From NCBI RefSeq assembly GCF_900113635.1, contig NZ_FOQA01000001.1:434001-498000 (forward strand): a DNA stretch of 64,000 nt. The letters are read 5' to 3'. Numbering within the stretch: position 1 is the stretch's first letter; the number at the start of each line of letters is the position of its first letter. The notes below the pieces were generated by a model. It ran no database searches, was not told where the DNA came from, and was given only the letters and a program-made list of their open reading frames with translations. The translations under genes and the position numbers were made by a program. Source of the stretch: Tindallia magadiensis. Lineage in GTDB: Bacteria; Bacillota; Clostridia; Peptostreptococcales; Tindalliaceae. This document shows, piece after piece, positions 35,625 to 45,200 of this stretch.

Positions 35625-36782
35625 TTACTTATGCGCATCATCCATCGGTAAGCTAAAGAAGAAATGGGAACCTTCGCTTTCGACACTGTCAACCCATATT
35701 TCTCCGTGATGACCATCTACAATACGTTTTGCAATTGCTAAACCTAAACCTGTGCTTTTTTCATTTTCTGTTGGCCTGGTGCTTAGTTTACTAAACTCAG
35801 AAAACACCTGATCAATTTCATCCATCGGAATCCCAGGTCCTTCATCCGAAACACATGTTAGAAGATAACGATCACGATGTGTTACTTTAACACTTATTTT
35901 TGTTTTTTTATAGGAAAACTTGATGGCATTCCCTATTAAATTATTAACAACTTGCATGATCTTGTTTCGGTCATAATAAAGCATTAAAGGTTTATCCGAT
36001 AAAGTTAGTTCCATTTTAATATCTTTTTTTACAGCTAATGGTTGATTGATCATAACACTTTCTCTTATGGTTTCTGCATAATCATGGTAACCTATATCTA
36101 ATTCCAATTTTCCACTTTCAATACGGCTGATTTCAAGCAAATCATCTACCAGACGACTCATATATTCACTAACCTCATAAATATCCTTCAAAAACAACCG
36201 TTGTTCATCAGTCATTTTATCTGAATCATCCAGTAAAAACCACGACACATTCTGGATCGCACTGATAGGATTTCTCAAATCATGTGTAACTGTTCCAAGA
36301 AATTTGTTTTTTAATGATATGGCTTCTTTTAATTCACGCCGTTGTTCTTCAATTTCTGTTATATCATCTACCACTACCATGACCATGCTCTCGTTTTTAT
36401 AATAAATATGCCGCGTAGTAAAAACAAAGGTTTTCTCTATTTTTTTGTCGTTTATATATAAGCTGCGATTTACTTTTTCTTTATAAGTAGGTATCTGATG
36501 TTTAAGAACTTTTAAAAGTCCTTTTCTAAAATCGCATAAATCGCAAAAAGAAGTATGCTGACAATCTTTATTCTCTTCAATAGCATGGCTACAATTTATA
36601 GCATTTCCAAATATTTGGTATGTCATGTTTTTAATATCTTGTCCGAAAGATTCTTCCACTGCACCATTAACACACTGAATTCTTAACTGCTGATCCAGTA
36701 TAAATATTAGCGAAGTTATGTGATTTAAAAGTGTGTTTAGAAATTCGTTTGACTCTTTCAATTGGTTCAGATCAACTTTCAT
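35625..36782 (-). CDS. PAS sensor histidine kinase with cysteine-rich PAS domain
   Basis: A 385-residue soluble kinase: one PAS domain (about 12-148), HisKA with H167 in GTVTHDLRNP and an HATPase domain with N box (NLIGNAIKFSY), DEGPGIP and STGLGLAI. Inside the PAS domain four cysteines and a histidine are clustered (C64, H66, C74, C80, C83) as in a subset of bacterial PAS kinases that carry a conserved Cys cluster, which could bind metal or respond to redox. There is no adjacent response regulator. It lies 29 bases downstream of the HD-GYP gene on the same strand, so the kinase and the c-di-GMP enzyme are likely co-expressed. Confidence 0.9.
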   Translation of the reverse strand: MKVDLNQLKESNEFLNTLLNHITSLIFILDQQLRIQCVNGAVEESFGQDIKNMTYQIFGNAINCSHAIEENKDCQHTSFCDLCDFRKGLLKVLKHQIPTYKEKVNRSLYINDKKIEKTFVFTTRHIYYKNESMVMVVVDDITEIEEQRRELKEAISLKNKFLGTVTHDLRNPISAIQNVSWFLLDDSDKMTDEQRLFLKDIYEVSEYMSRLVDDLLEISRIESGKLELDIGYHDYAETIRESVMINQPLAVKKDIKMELTLSDKPLMLYYDRNKIMQVVNNLIGNAIKFSYKKTKISVKVTHRDRYLLTCVSDEGPGIPMDEIDQVFSEFSKLSTRPTENEKSTGLGLAIAKRIVDGHHGEIWVDSVESEGSHFFFSLPMDDAHK

Positions 36783-36811
36783 TCAATAACTCCTTTTCAC
36801 ATTTCTTCTGG

Positions 36812-37891
36812 CTAATTCTCTGAATAACATACCTGATCTACAAAGATTGTATGGTCAATCATCAAATCTCTTAACGCTCTATTTTCGATACATTTCACTA
36901 CTGGTCTTGTAGGATATCCATCATGCAAGCGAACAACAATGCCTATTTCTCCACTATTTAACCTAACCCTAGTCCCTAAAGGATATACAACTATATTTCG
37001 AATAAATTGAGTAGTTAATGCTTGATCTAAATGAGTCCCTACAATCGTCATCAGATATTCTATGGCATCATGAGGCAGCATCGCTCTTTTGTATATTCTT
37101 TCCGCCGTAATAGCATCATATACATCACAAATAGCGGCCATCTTAGAAAAAAGGTGAATATGATCCCAGTTAAGTTTTCGTGGATATCCCTGCATATCCA
37201 CTCTTTCATGATGCTCTAATGCCACTCTCGCAACAAATTCCGGATAATGAAGTTTGTTTTTTAAGATATCATATCCAATCTCAGAATGTTTTTTCATTGT
37301 TTCCATTTCACTAAACGATAATTTGGCTGGCTTCAATAAAATGGAATCATCAATAGCTGTTTTGCCAATATCATGAAGCAGTCCCGCAAGAGCTGCCTGT
37401 TCCAGATCATTTTTATTCATTGTTAATGTTTTTCCCAATACAATCATAAATATAGCAACATCCAACGAATGAATATATGTGTACACGTCTTTACGACGTA
37501 TCCCTTCCAAGCCTAAATAAACATGTTTATACTTTCCAATACTCTCTACTAATTCTTTGGCCGTTTCTCTCATGGTTGCTTTACTAAAATGTTGATGACG
37601 CTTAAAAGTTTCCAGTTCTGAACTTAAAGCTGCAAAAGAGTCATTATAGACTTTTTTTACAGCTTCAATTTCACGAATAACCGACTCATCAAAGTGTTCA
37701 TAGTGATCCTCAACTTGTTCGTAACCAGTAATATCCACGCTAAAGCTGTCAATATTATTTCGCAGTAGTTGTTCTCTTAATTTGGGTGTCATTATTTTTC
37801 CTTTAGGAACAAGAATGGCCCCATGGGAATTGTATAGATCATGAGAAATTGGAGATCCATTTTCAATTTGAGACAAGTATAGTTTTTTCAT
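36812..37891 (-). CDS. HD-GYP domain phosphodiesterase
   Basis: HD-GYP proteins hydrolyse cyclic-di-GMP (some also cyclic GMP-AMP). In 359 residues, an N-terminal region of about 120 residues without known domain is followed by the HD-GYP domain: HDIGK at 173-177 with the metal-binding HD, HHER at 227-230 and QGYPRKL with GYP at 235-237. All signature residues are intact, so it should be active. A C-terminal 70-residue extension contains a small beta-type segment (GTRVRLNSGEIGIVVRL). It is transcribed before the PAS histidine kinase on the same strand, suggesting a signalling unit. Confidence 0.92.
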   Translation of the reverse strand: MKKLYLSQIENGSPISHDLYNSHGAILVPKGKIMTPKLREQLLRNNIDSFSVDITGYEQVEDHYEHFDESVIREIEAVKKVYNDSFAALSSELETFKRHQHFSKATMRETAKELVESIGKYKHVYLGLEGIRRKDVYTYIHSLDVAIFMIVLGKTLTMNKNDLEQAALAGLLHDIGKTAIDDSILLKPAKLSFSEMETMKKHSEIGYDILKNKLHYPEFVARVALEHHERVDMQGYPRKLNWDHIHLFSKMAAICDVYDAITAERIYKRAMLPHDAIEYLMTIVGTHLDQALTTQFIRNIVVYPLGTRVRLNSGEIGIVVRLHDGYPTRPVVKCIENRALRDLMIDHTIFVDQVCYSEN

Positions 37892-37926
37892 GAAATGCTC
37901 TCCTTATCTTTCTCTATTTCAAGTAC

Positions 37927-38625
37927 CTACGCAAGGGATAAGGCTATTTCCATCATATCATTGAAGGTCTTCTGCCGTTCTTCAGATGTGGTTTGTTCCC
38001 CGGTAATAAAATGATCACTAACTGTTAAAACAGATAGGGCTTTAACACCATATTTTGCTGCCAATGAATATAGCTCTGCCGTTTCCATCTCAACGGCTAA
38101 CACACCATAAGAAGCCCACATTTTCCATTCTTCAGGATCTTCATGGTAAAAGCTGTCTGAGGTCAATACCGAACCTACTTTAGGATCCAGCCCTTTTGTC
38201 CTAGCTGTTTCAACTGCCTTTTCTAGTAAACTAAAGTTTGCTGTTGGCGCAAAATTACGTTGCGGAAATCGTATGTTATTAACATTAGAATCTGTATTCG
38301 CACTCATGGCAATAATAATATCACGAATCGCTACATCTTCCTGTAACGAACCACAACTTCCAATTCGAATTAAGTTTTTAACGTTATATTCTCTTATCAG
38401 TTCGTTCACATAAATTGATATCGAAGGAATTCCCATTCCGGTACCACTGACAGATACTCTTTTCCCCTTATAGTAACCTGTAAATCCATACATTCCTCTT
38501 ACTTCGTTAAAGCAAACAGCTTCTTCTAAATAATTATCTGCAATATACTTTGCTCTCAAAGGATCTCCTGGCAATAAAATTGTTTCGGCAACTTCACCTG
38601 ATTTCGCTGAAATATGAATACTCAT
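37927..38625 (-). CDS. deoD: purine-nucleoside phosphorylase, DeoD type
   Basis: DeoD cleaves purine (deoxy)nucleosides with phosphate for salvage. The 232-residue protein matches the hexameric trimer-of-dimers family: [11 protein letters not shown] at about 19-29, RIGSCGSL (phosphate binding) near 85, VEMETAELY near 177 and the catalytic aspartate in SDHF near 202. I chose ATG at 38623-38625, nine bases after AGGAG; a TTG one codon earlier is a possible alternative. It precedes the HD-GYP gene with a 35-base gap, perhaps as a separate unit. Confidence 0.95.
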   Translation of the reverse strand: MSIHISAKSGEVAETILLPGDPLRAKYIADNYLEEAVCFNEVRGMYGFTGYYKGKRVSVSGTGMGIPSISIYVNELIREYNVKNLIRIGSCGSLQEDVAIRDIIIAMSANTDSNVNNIRFPQRNFAPTANFSLLEKAVETARTKGLDPKVGSVLTSDSFYHEDPEEWKMWASYGVLAVEMETAELYSLAAKYGVKALSVLTVSDHFITGEQTTSEERQKTFNDMMEIALSLA

Positions 38626-38654
38626 CAATTGACACTCCTATTCCTATGAAAAGT

Positions 38655-38753
38655 TTAGATAATACTTACCGCAGAAATTAATGCGGCAAAGGTGGAAAAG
38701 ATCATCATAACGGCAACAATAATGGCAATCATTTTCCTGGCTCTAGCGGGCAA
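38655..38753 (-). CDS. small single-helix membrane protein
   Basis: A 32-residue protein starting with TTG (GAGGAG site eight bases upstream): a short basic N-terminus with three Arg/Lys, then one membrane helix (about 8-32). The design (positive start, single helix containing FST, Ala-rich end) recalls the Prli42/DUF4044-type miniproteins of Firmicutes, but at this length the resemblance is weak evidence. An in-frame GTG two codons earlier is too close to the ribosome-binding site. It lies directly upstream of deoD on the same strand. Confidence 0.55.
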   Translation of the reverse strand: MPARARKMIAIIVAVMMIFSTFAALISAVSII

Positions 38754-38878
38754 TTTCACCACTCCTCTTAATTCTTTTTTAAAATCTTTTCTGCTAAGTT
38801 ATTCTATCATATTTCGCTGCTGTTTCAAACCGAAACAGCCTTAAATTGAATTTGATCAGTATTTACTAAATTTTTTAG

Positions 38879-39625
38879 CTATCCTTTTTTTACGAAAAAT
38901 CTCTCTGTTTTTTCATCATGAAACCTAGCAACAATACCTCCTTCAGGAGTTTCTAACAAGATATTAATCGAGCTTTTTACCGGAAAGTACATAATTGGTT
39001 CATTCTTTTTTCTCCCCATTGGCAATACATGATCTGATTGGTAGGAGACCATCAGCTTTATTTTTTTCTCACTTCTCTGTTGATAATATGTTGCATATGC
39101 TTCTAAACTAGTTGCTTCATAAATCATTGTTGAGGAATGCTCCATCGCTTTACTTCCATATAGATAGTTCAACAGATCAATAAAATAATATTTATTATCG
39201 TGTTTAACGTAGTTAAACACATGTCCTCCTTCTTCATCACTACAAGCCACAAAGCCCACCTCTTTGTACTTTCCTTTTAACAAATAGTTGAACAAGCTTG
39301 ACAAGGCACCACAGTTTCCTTCATTAGCTATGATCGCTTCTGGTCCTGTCACGTTGTAATGCCAAATTATCGGCGGCTGATCAATTCTAATATCTCCAAT
39401 TTTAGGTCTAAAAAAGGATGCTCTTACATAAAAAATCGTTTCCAGCACCGTATGTATGTTTTCCCGAAGAAACGCTGGCTCCCTTGAAAATTTCCGCATT
39501 TCATCGATGCTATGTTTGCTGTTTCCAAGGCATTCCGGAGAAACATGATACACTCCAGGGGCGACCTTCGATAACCATCTCAACACTTTTTTTATCATAT
39601 TTGAATTACCTAGCATCGATTTCAT
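38879..39625 (-). CDS. transglutaminase-fold protein, unknown function
   Basis: The 248-residue protein has no signal peptide. A Cys-His-Asp arrangement typical of the transglutaminase/papain-like fold is visible: C105 in NEGNCGALSS, H135 in EEGGHVFNY and D150 in YYFIDLLN, with proper spacing and hydrophobic helix after the cysteine. Before it (about 35-90) and after it (about 160-248) lie unrecognised segments. Bacterial members of this fold act as proteases, peptide amidases or crosslinkers; I cannot say which. It stands alone, with about 125 bases free on the 3' side and 140 on the 5' side. Confidence 0.6.
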   Translation of the reverse strand: MKSMLGNSNMIKKVLRWLSKVAPGVYHVSPECLGNSKHSIDEMRKFSREPAFLRENIHTVLETIFYVRASFFRPKIGDIRIDQPPIIWHYNVTGPEAIIANEGNCGALSSLFNYLLKGKYKEVGFVACSDEEGGHVFNYVKHDNKYYFIDLLNYLYGSKAMEHSSTMIYEATSLEAYATYYQQRSEKKIKLMVSYQSDHVLPMGRKKNEPIMYFPVKSSINILLETPEGGIVARFHDEKTERFFVKKG

Positions 39626-39730
39626 TCATATCGCCTCATTCATCAAAATAGTTTACGTATTCCTAACTTATTGACATTCACTACCCATTCTGTTTTGAAT
39701 ATATTCTTCAATGTTTACCTTTTTTGAAAT

Positions 39731-39757
39731 AAAAAAACCGCCTTATACAAGGCGGCT
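39731..39757 (-). terminator. terminator after the small acidic protein gene
   Basis: CCGCCTT-GTAT-AAGGCGG followed by TTTTTTTATTTC on the minus strand, just downstream of the stop at 39769. Confidence 0.92.
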
Positions 39758-39768
39758 GATCATTCTTC

Positions 39769-39990
39769 TTAATGGATGGTTCTATCTTCATCATCTTTCT
39801 GGTCCGGAAACTCTTCTTCCATCCACTCATCCAACATATATTGAATTTCCAAACTGTATATTGAACGTTTCGCAGTTTTCTTAGTTTCTTCATCGAAAAG
39901 ATCTAGAAGTTTTTCAGCTTCATCTTCCGTAATTTTGCTACTAATTTCATGGATTCTTTCTTTAATCCTTTCTCGATTCCTTCGCTCCAA
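39769..39990 (-). CDS. small acidic protein, unknown function
   Basis: A 73-residue protein, strongly charged and acidic at the end (DEDRTIH), predicted helical; no domain is recognised. It starts with TTG after AAGGGAGG. It is the gene after mgtE on the same strand and has a good terminator behind it, so it is likely the last gene of the mgtE unit. Good ribosome-binding site plus terminator argue that it is real. Confidence 0.6.
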   Translation of the reverse strand: MERRNRERIKERIHEISSKITEDEAEKLLDLFDEETKKTAKRSIYSLEIQYMLDEWMEEEFPDQKDDEDRTIH

Positions 39991-40068
39991 GGAAAATCCT
40001 CCCTTCTACTCATCAAAATTCATAAACTTTGACCTTTATTGAATAAGTTTTATGATAGATATGATGGA

Positions 40069-41427
40069 TTAAACCAAATAATGCATAAACCTAGTCGCTA
40101 CCATAAAATATATGGTTAACCCGACAATATCGTTAACTGTTGTTATAAAAGGTCCGGATGCCACCGCCGGATCTATTTTCAGTTTTGTCATTATCAATGG
40201 TACTACCGTTCCTGCCAAAGTAGCAACAAATAGTGTAATCGATAAAGAGAGTCCTATTACAAAACCAAGCATTATACTTCGTTGCCATAAAGCAGCAATA
40301 ATACTGATCAAAACACCATTCACTATTCCTATTATTACGCCTACAATCGCTTCTCGTTTTAGTAGCTTCCAGACGTTTTTTCCAGAAAACTGACCCATTG
40401 TTAAGCCACGCACAACCACCGCCAGTGACTGTGTCCCTGTATTCCCAGCCATATCTGCAATCATAGGAATAAATACAGCCAACACTACTACGGCATCTAA
40501 CGTTTCTTCAAACCGGTCAATAATATTACCTGCTAAAACTCCTACTCCGAGCAGCAATACCAGCCATGGGATTCTGTTCATTGAAGCTTTAATTGGCCCT
40601 ATACTCAGATCCTGAAGTCCATCCTCAGAACCTGAAATACCACCAAATTTCATCATATCTTCCGATGCTTCTTCTTCAATTACTTCTATAGCATCGTCTA
40701 CCGTAACAACCCCTACCATTTTTTCACCTTTGATAACAGGCAGTGCTAAAAACCCATAGTTCCCCATTGTTTTTGCCACTTCTTCCTGATCCATGTCAAC
40801 AGGAACAGAAACAACTCGTTCAGACATTATATCTTCCACCATGGTTTCCGGATTTGCTACAATCAACTCCCGTAAGGAAACAACTCCTATAAGTCTATGA
40901 CTGTCATCCACCACAAATAAATAGTAGATCGATTCAGCATCAGGCGCTAAATTTCTCAATCTACTTATCGCTTTTTCTACTGTATCGTATTGATAAAGAA
41001 AAAAATAATCTGTGGTCATTAAACCACCAGCAGTATTATCTGGATATCTTAAAAGCTGACGAATATCACTCGCTATCTCTTGATCTAACTTACTTAGAAT
41101 CTCCTCTTTTTCCGCTTCATTTAATTCTCCCAAATAATCTGCAGCATCGTCAGGAGCCATCCGTTCAATAATTCGAGCACCACGAACAAGGCCTATCGTC
41201 TCCAACAAAGATTGCTGTTCTTCGTGATCCAATTCTTCCAGAATATCAGCAAGCTCTTCATCCGTTAGCTTTGAAAATATCTTTCTTTCTTCTTCATCAA
41301 GATTTAATAGGGCTTGCGCCATATCATAGGGATGTATCTCGTCCAGAATATGGCGCAAGGTTTCTGCATCTTCATTACGAATCGCTTCAACAATTTCATT
41401 ATTTAACTGATCACTTAACCCTGGCAT
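40069..41427 (-). CDS. mgtE: magnesium transporter MgtE
   Basis: MgtE is a dimeric Mg2+ channel gated by cytoplasmic magnesium. In 452 residues the order is: acidic N domain of superhelical repeats (about 20-130, rich in DEELADILEEL-type repeats), two CBS domains (about 132-255), a connecting helix, and five membrane helices at the C-terminus with the signature MAGNTGTQSLAVVVRGL near residue 330. All expected parts are present. No M-box riboswitch fits in the 80-base gap upstream. It is downstream of maf on the same strand. Confidence 0.95.
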   Translation of the reverse strand: MPGLSDQLNNEIVEAIRNEDAETLRHILDEIHPYDMAQALLNLDEEERKIFSKLTDEELADILEELDHEEQQSLLETIGLVRGARIIERMAPDDAADYLGELNEAEKEEILSKLDQEIASDIRQLLRYPDNTAGGLMTTDYFFLYQYDTVEKAISRLRNLAPDAESIYYLFVVDDSHRLIGVVSLRELIVANPETMVEDIMSERVVSVPVDMDQEEVAKTMGNYGFLALPVIKGEKMVGVVTVDDAIEVIEEEASEDMMKFGGISGSEDGLQDLSIGPIKASMNRIPWLVLLLGVGVLAGNIIDRFEETLDAVVVLAVFIPMIADMAGNTGTQSLAVVVRGLTMGQFSGKNVWKLLKREAIVGVIIGIVNGVLISIIAALWQRSIMLGFVIGLSLSITLFVATLAGTVVPLIMTKLKIDPAVASGPFITTVNDIVGLTIYFMVATRFMHYLV

Positions 41428-41508
41428 CCGATCCCTCCCATCTTAAAATTATCTAAAATATAACATACATGTTTCTACTGGTCAACGGACAGACATAGAG
41501 ATGGTCAA

Positions 41509-42126
41509 TCATGAATCAGTTTCTTGTTCCTGAAAATCAGTCAAGGATAATTGAAATTTCTCAAACAGCTTTAAGGTGGCATGAATCGGCAATCCTACAA
41601 CATTGTAGTAACAACCCTCTATTGACTTAACCAGTAAAGCTCCTTCTTCCTGAATCGCGTAACCTCCCGCTTTATCATCATAATGAGCGTTTTTTAAGTA
41701 CCAGTCTAGTTCTTGTTCATTAAGAACTCTAAACAAAACCTCTGTAGATTCCACCGTAGTTTCTACCTGATACGTGCTAGTGTTTATCATAGTCACAGCT
41801 GTCATCACTTGATGCTTCTTCCCAGAGAAAGCCACCAACATTTCTTTCATTTCTTCTTCATTGTTCGGTTTCCCATATATTTTATCGCTCTGAACAACCA
41901 CCGTATCAGCACCTAATATCAGTTTTTCTTCATTCCAATGTTTTTTTGCCACCTTATTAGCCTTTTCGTAACTCAAAAGTCTAATTTGTTCACTAATTGA
42001 GTGACAGACATTTTTTTCTATTATCTCATTTTCATTCACATCACTTTTCTCAACACTGTGGACAATTTTCAGTTTACTCAGTATTTCTTGACGCCTAGGC
42101 GACTGCGAAGCTAGTATCAGTTTCAT
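41509..42126 (-). CDS. maf: Maf-family nucleotide pyrophosphatase
   Basis: Maf proteins hydrolyse non-canonical or modified nucleoside triphosphates (dTTP/UTP and modified forms) to monophosphates. The 205-residue protein shows SPRRQEIL at 9-16, ADTVV near 77 and KAGGYAIQ near 150. I chose ATG at 42124-42126 with GGAAGAGGG nine bases upstream; the open frame extends 14 codons further without a ribosome-binding site. It lies 80 bases upstream of mgtE and diverges from purL. Confidence 0.93.
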   Translation of the reverse strand: MKLILASQSPRRQEILSKLKIVHSVEKSDVNENEIIEKNVCHSISEQIRLLSYEKANKVAKKHWNEEKLILGADTVVVQSDKIYGKPNNEEEMKEMLVAFSGKKHQVMTAVTMINTSTYQVETTVESTEVLFRVLNEQELDWYLKNAHYDDKAGGYAIQEEGALLVKSIEGCYYNVVGLPIHATLKLFEKFQLSLTDFQEQETDS

Positions 42127-42245
42127 CTTATCCCTCTTCCATCTAAATGTTTTTCCAATAGATACCAAGTTCTCAACCTGTTCATTTGAATTTTTTCTGT
42201 TATAATTATAGATATCAAAACCATAGAAGTCAAAGGGGGATTTTC

Positions 42246-45200
42246 ATGCCAACCAATGTTCGACGCATTTTTGTCGAAAAGAAACCAGCTTTCCAATTGG
42301 AAGCAAATAGATTGTTGAAAGATTTACGAGAGAGCTTATCCATCAGCTCATTAAATACGCTTCGGATTTTAAATCGCTATGATATCGAAGGAATTTCCGA
42401 CTCAGATTTTGAAAAAGCAAAAGGAATGATCTTTTCAGAACCCCCGGTGGATGATGTATATGACGAAACACCAGATTTCAACGATGCTACTACTGTCTTT
42501 GCAACAGAACTGATTCCTGGTCAGTACGATCAGCGAGCTGATTCCGCTGAGCAATGTATTCAGTTATCTACAAAAGACTATCGACCAAATGTTGCTGTTG
42601 CTAAAGTATATGTTTTATATGGTGAATTGAGCCAAAGTGAAATAGTGTCTATCAAAAATTATCTCATCAATCCTATTGAATCCAGAGAAGCCTCATTGAA
42701 AAAACCACTAACACTTACGATGGATATGCCAAGCCCTAAACCAGTAAAAGTAATCAATGGATTTATTCAATTCACACCAAAGGAACTACATAGTTTAAGT
42801 GAGGAAATGGGTATGGCTATGAGTCATGAAGACTTGCTCTACTGCCAAAACTATTTTCGTAGTGAAGAAAAAAGAGATCCCAGTATTACTGAACTTAAAA
42901 TGATTGACACGTACTGGTCAGACCATTGTCGTCATACTACTTTTATGACTGAAATCGATCATGTTGATTTCGAAGAAAGCCCATTGACCAATCCTATCAA
43001 AAATACCTATCATCAGTACTTAAATAACCGCAAAAAAGTCTATGGTGAAAGACTGGAAGAAAAATATCCCTGCTTAATGGATCTGGCAACCCTTTCCATG
43101 AAAGCCTTACGAAAAGAAGGATTATTGGACGACTTAGAAGTATCCGAAGAGATAAATGCTTGTAGCATTCATGTACCAGTTGTCGTTGATGGAAATACAG
43201 AAGAATGGTTGGTAATGTTTAAAAACGAAACCCATAACCATCCTACTGAAATCGAACCTTTTGGTGGTGCCGCAACTTGTCTGGGCGGGGCTATTCGCGA
43301 TCCACTGTCCGGTCGCTCTTATGTATATCAGGCTATGAGAATTAGCGGCTCTGGTGATCCACTATCCCCTATCTCCGATACCATACCAGGTAAACTGCCA
43401 CAAAAGAAAATCACTCAGGAAGCTGCCAATGGGTATAGCTCTTATGGAAACCAAATTGGCCTTGCAACGGGCCATGTTCGAGAAATATATCACCCCGGCT
43501 ATGTAGCCAAACGAATGGAGCTAGGTGCTGTGATTGCCGCTGCACCTAAGAGCCATGTTTTACGAAAATCCCCTTCACCTGGTGATGTTATTATATTAGT
43601 TGGTGGTCGGACAGGACGGGATGGTTGCGGAGGAGCCACCGGATCATCAAAAGAACATGACGAACATTCTCTCGTCAATTGTGGTGCCGAAGTTCAAAAA
43701 GGAAACGCTCCTACAGAGCGAAAAATCCAAAAACTCTTTAGGAACCCTAAGGTGAGTACGCTTATTAAAAAATGTAACGATTTTGGAGCAGGTGGCGTTG
43801 CTGTTGCTATTGGCGAACTAGCCGATGGACTTGACATCGATCTGGATCAAGTGCCTAAAAAATACGAAGGGTTAGATGGAACCGAACTGGCTATCTCTGA
43901 GTCACAGGAAAGAATGGCCGTTGTATTGGATCCAAAAAATGTTGATACTTTCATTGAAGAATCAGCAAAAGAAAACCTGGAAGCTACTCCTGTTGCCATT
44001 GTAACGGATACAAGACGCCTTACGATGAAATGGCGAGAGGATACCATTGTAAATCTTTCACGAGATTTTCTCGACACAAATGGTGTCAAACAACAGGTTT
44101 CTATGAAGATTAACGCCCCAAATCCAGATAAAAATCCCTTGTTCTCTATGCCGGTATCCATTCATTCATCCTTAACCCACGAAAAGCCCGAGTGGGAAAG
44201 TGCGTGGAAAGCCAATCTGGAAGATTTGAACGTATGTAGTCAAAAAGGGTTAATCGAAAAGTTCGATAACTCCGTAGGTGCCGCTACAACCATAATGCCT
44301 TTAGGCGGTAAAAATCAACTAACACCTGCCGAAGGAATGTCCGCAAAGATACCTGTGCTGCATGGAGAGACCTCCACCGCAACGATTATGACCGCAGGCT
44401 TCAATCCTTTTGTTTCTTCTTGGAGCCCTTATCATGGTGGTTTTCTAGCTGTTATTGAATCACTTTCCAGATTAGCAGCTATGGGGGGTGACTTCTCAAA
44501 ATCCAGGCTTACGTTACAGGAATATTTCGAAAAACCCGGAAATGATCCAGAGCGTTGGGGAAAACCAATGGCGGCATTACTCGGTGCTTACGCGGTACAA
44601 AGCCAATTATCCATTCCAGCCATCGGAGGAAAAGACAGCATGTCCGGTACCTTTAAGGATATGGATGTACCACCTACCTTGGTCTCTTTTGCTGTGGATG
44701 TTCAAGAAGCTCAACATATTATATCACCAGAGTTTAAGGATAGTTCAAAGCCAGTAATGCTCACCAGAGTAGAGTATTCCGATACATCGCTTCCAAATTT
44801 AGATCAACTGCAAACCATCTACTCCACTATTCACTCTATGATAAAAAGCGGAGAAATCGTTTCAGCTAAAACCGTTGGTGTCGGTGGTGTTGCTGCAACT
44901 ATTTCTCAAATGTGTTTTGGTAACGATATAGGGTTTTCTTTTTATGATCCCATCCCCTTATCACCAAAAGAGTTATGGTTAGCAGATCCAGCAAGTTTCG
45001 TTTTAGAAATGAAAGACGAAGCTGCTGCCGAAAAGTTGTTTCATCTGATTCCGACTTATCATCTTGGTCAAACAAGCACAGAAAAAACCATCAGGATCGA
45101 AGGAACCAAAATGGACTTAGAAAACTTGAAACATTCTTGGGAAAAAACATTAGAGCCAATTTTTCCAACCAAAGTTAATTCACCTAAAAATACTTTATCC

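Noticed and set aside
39708-39893. Alternative frame overlapping the small acidic protein gene
   Set aside because: It runs through the terminator at 39731-39757 and has atypical composition; the TTG-started frame with a good ribosome-binding site is preferred.
41428-41508. M-box magnesium riboswitch before mgtE
   Set aside because: The gap of about 80 bases is too short for the aptamer and shows no terminator.
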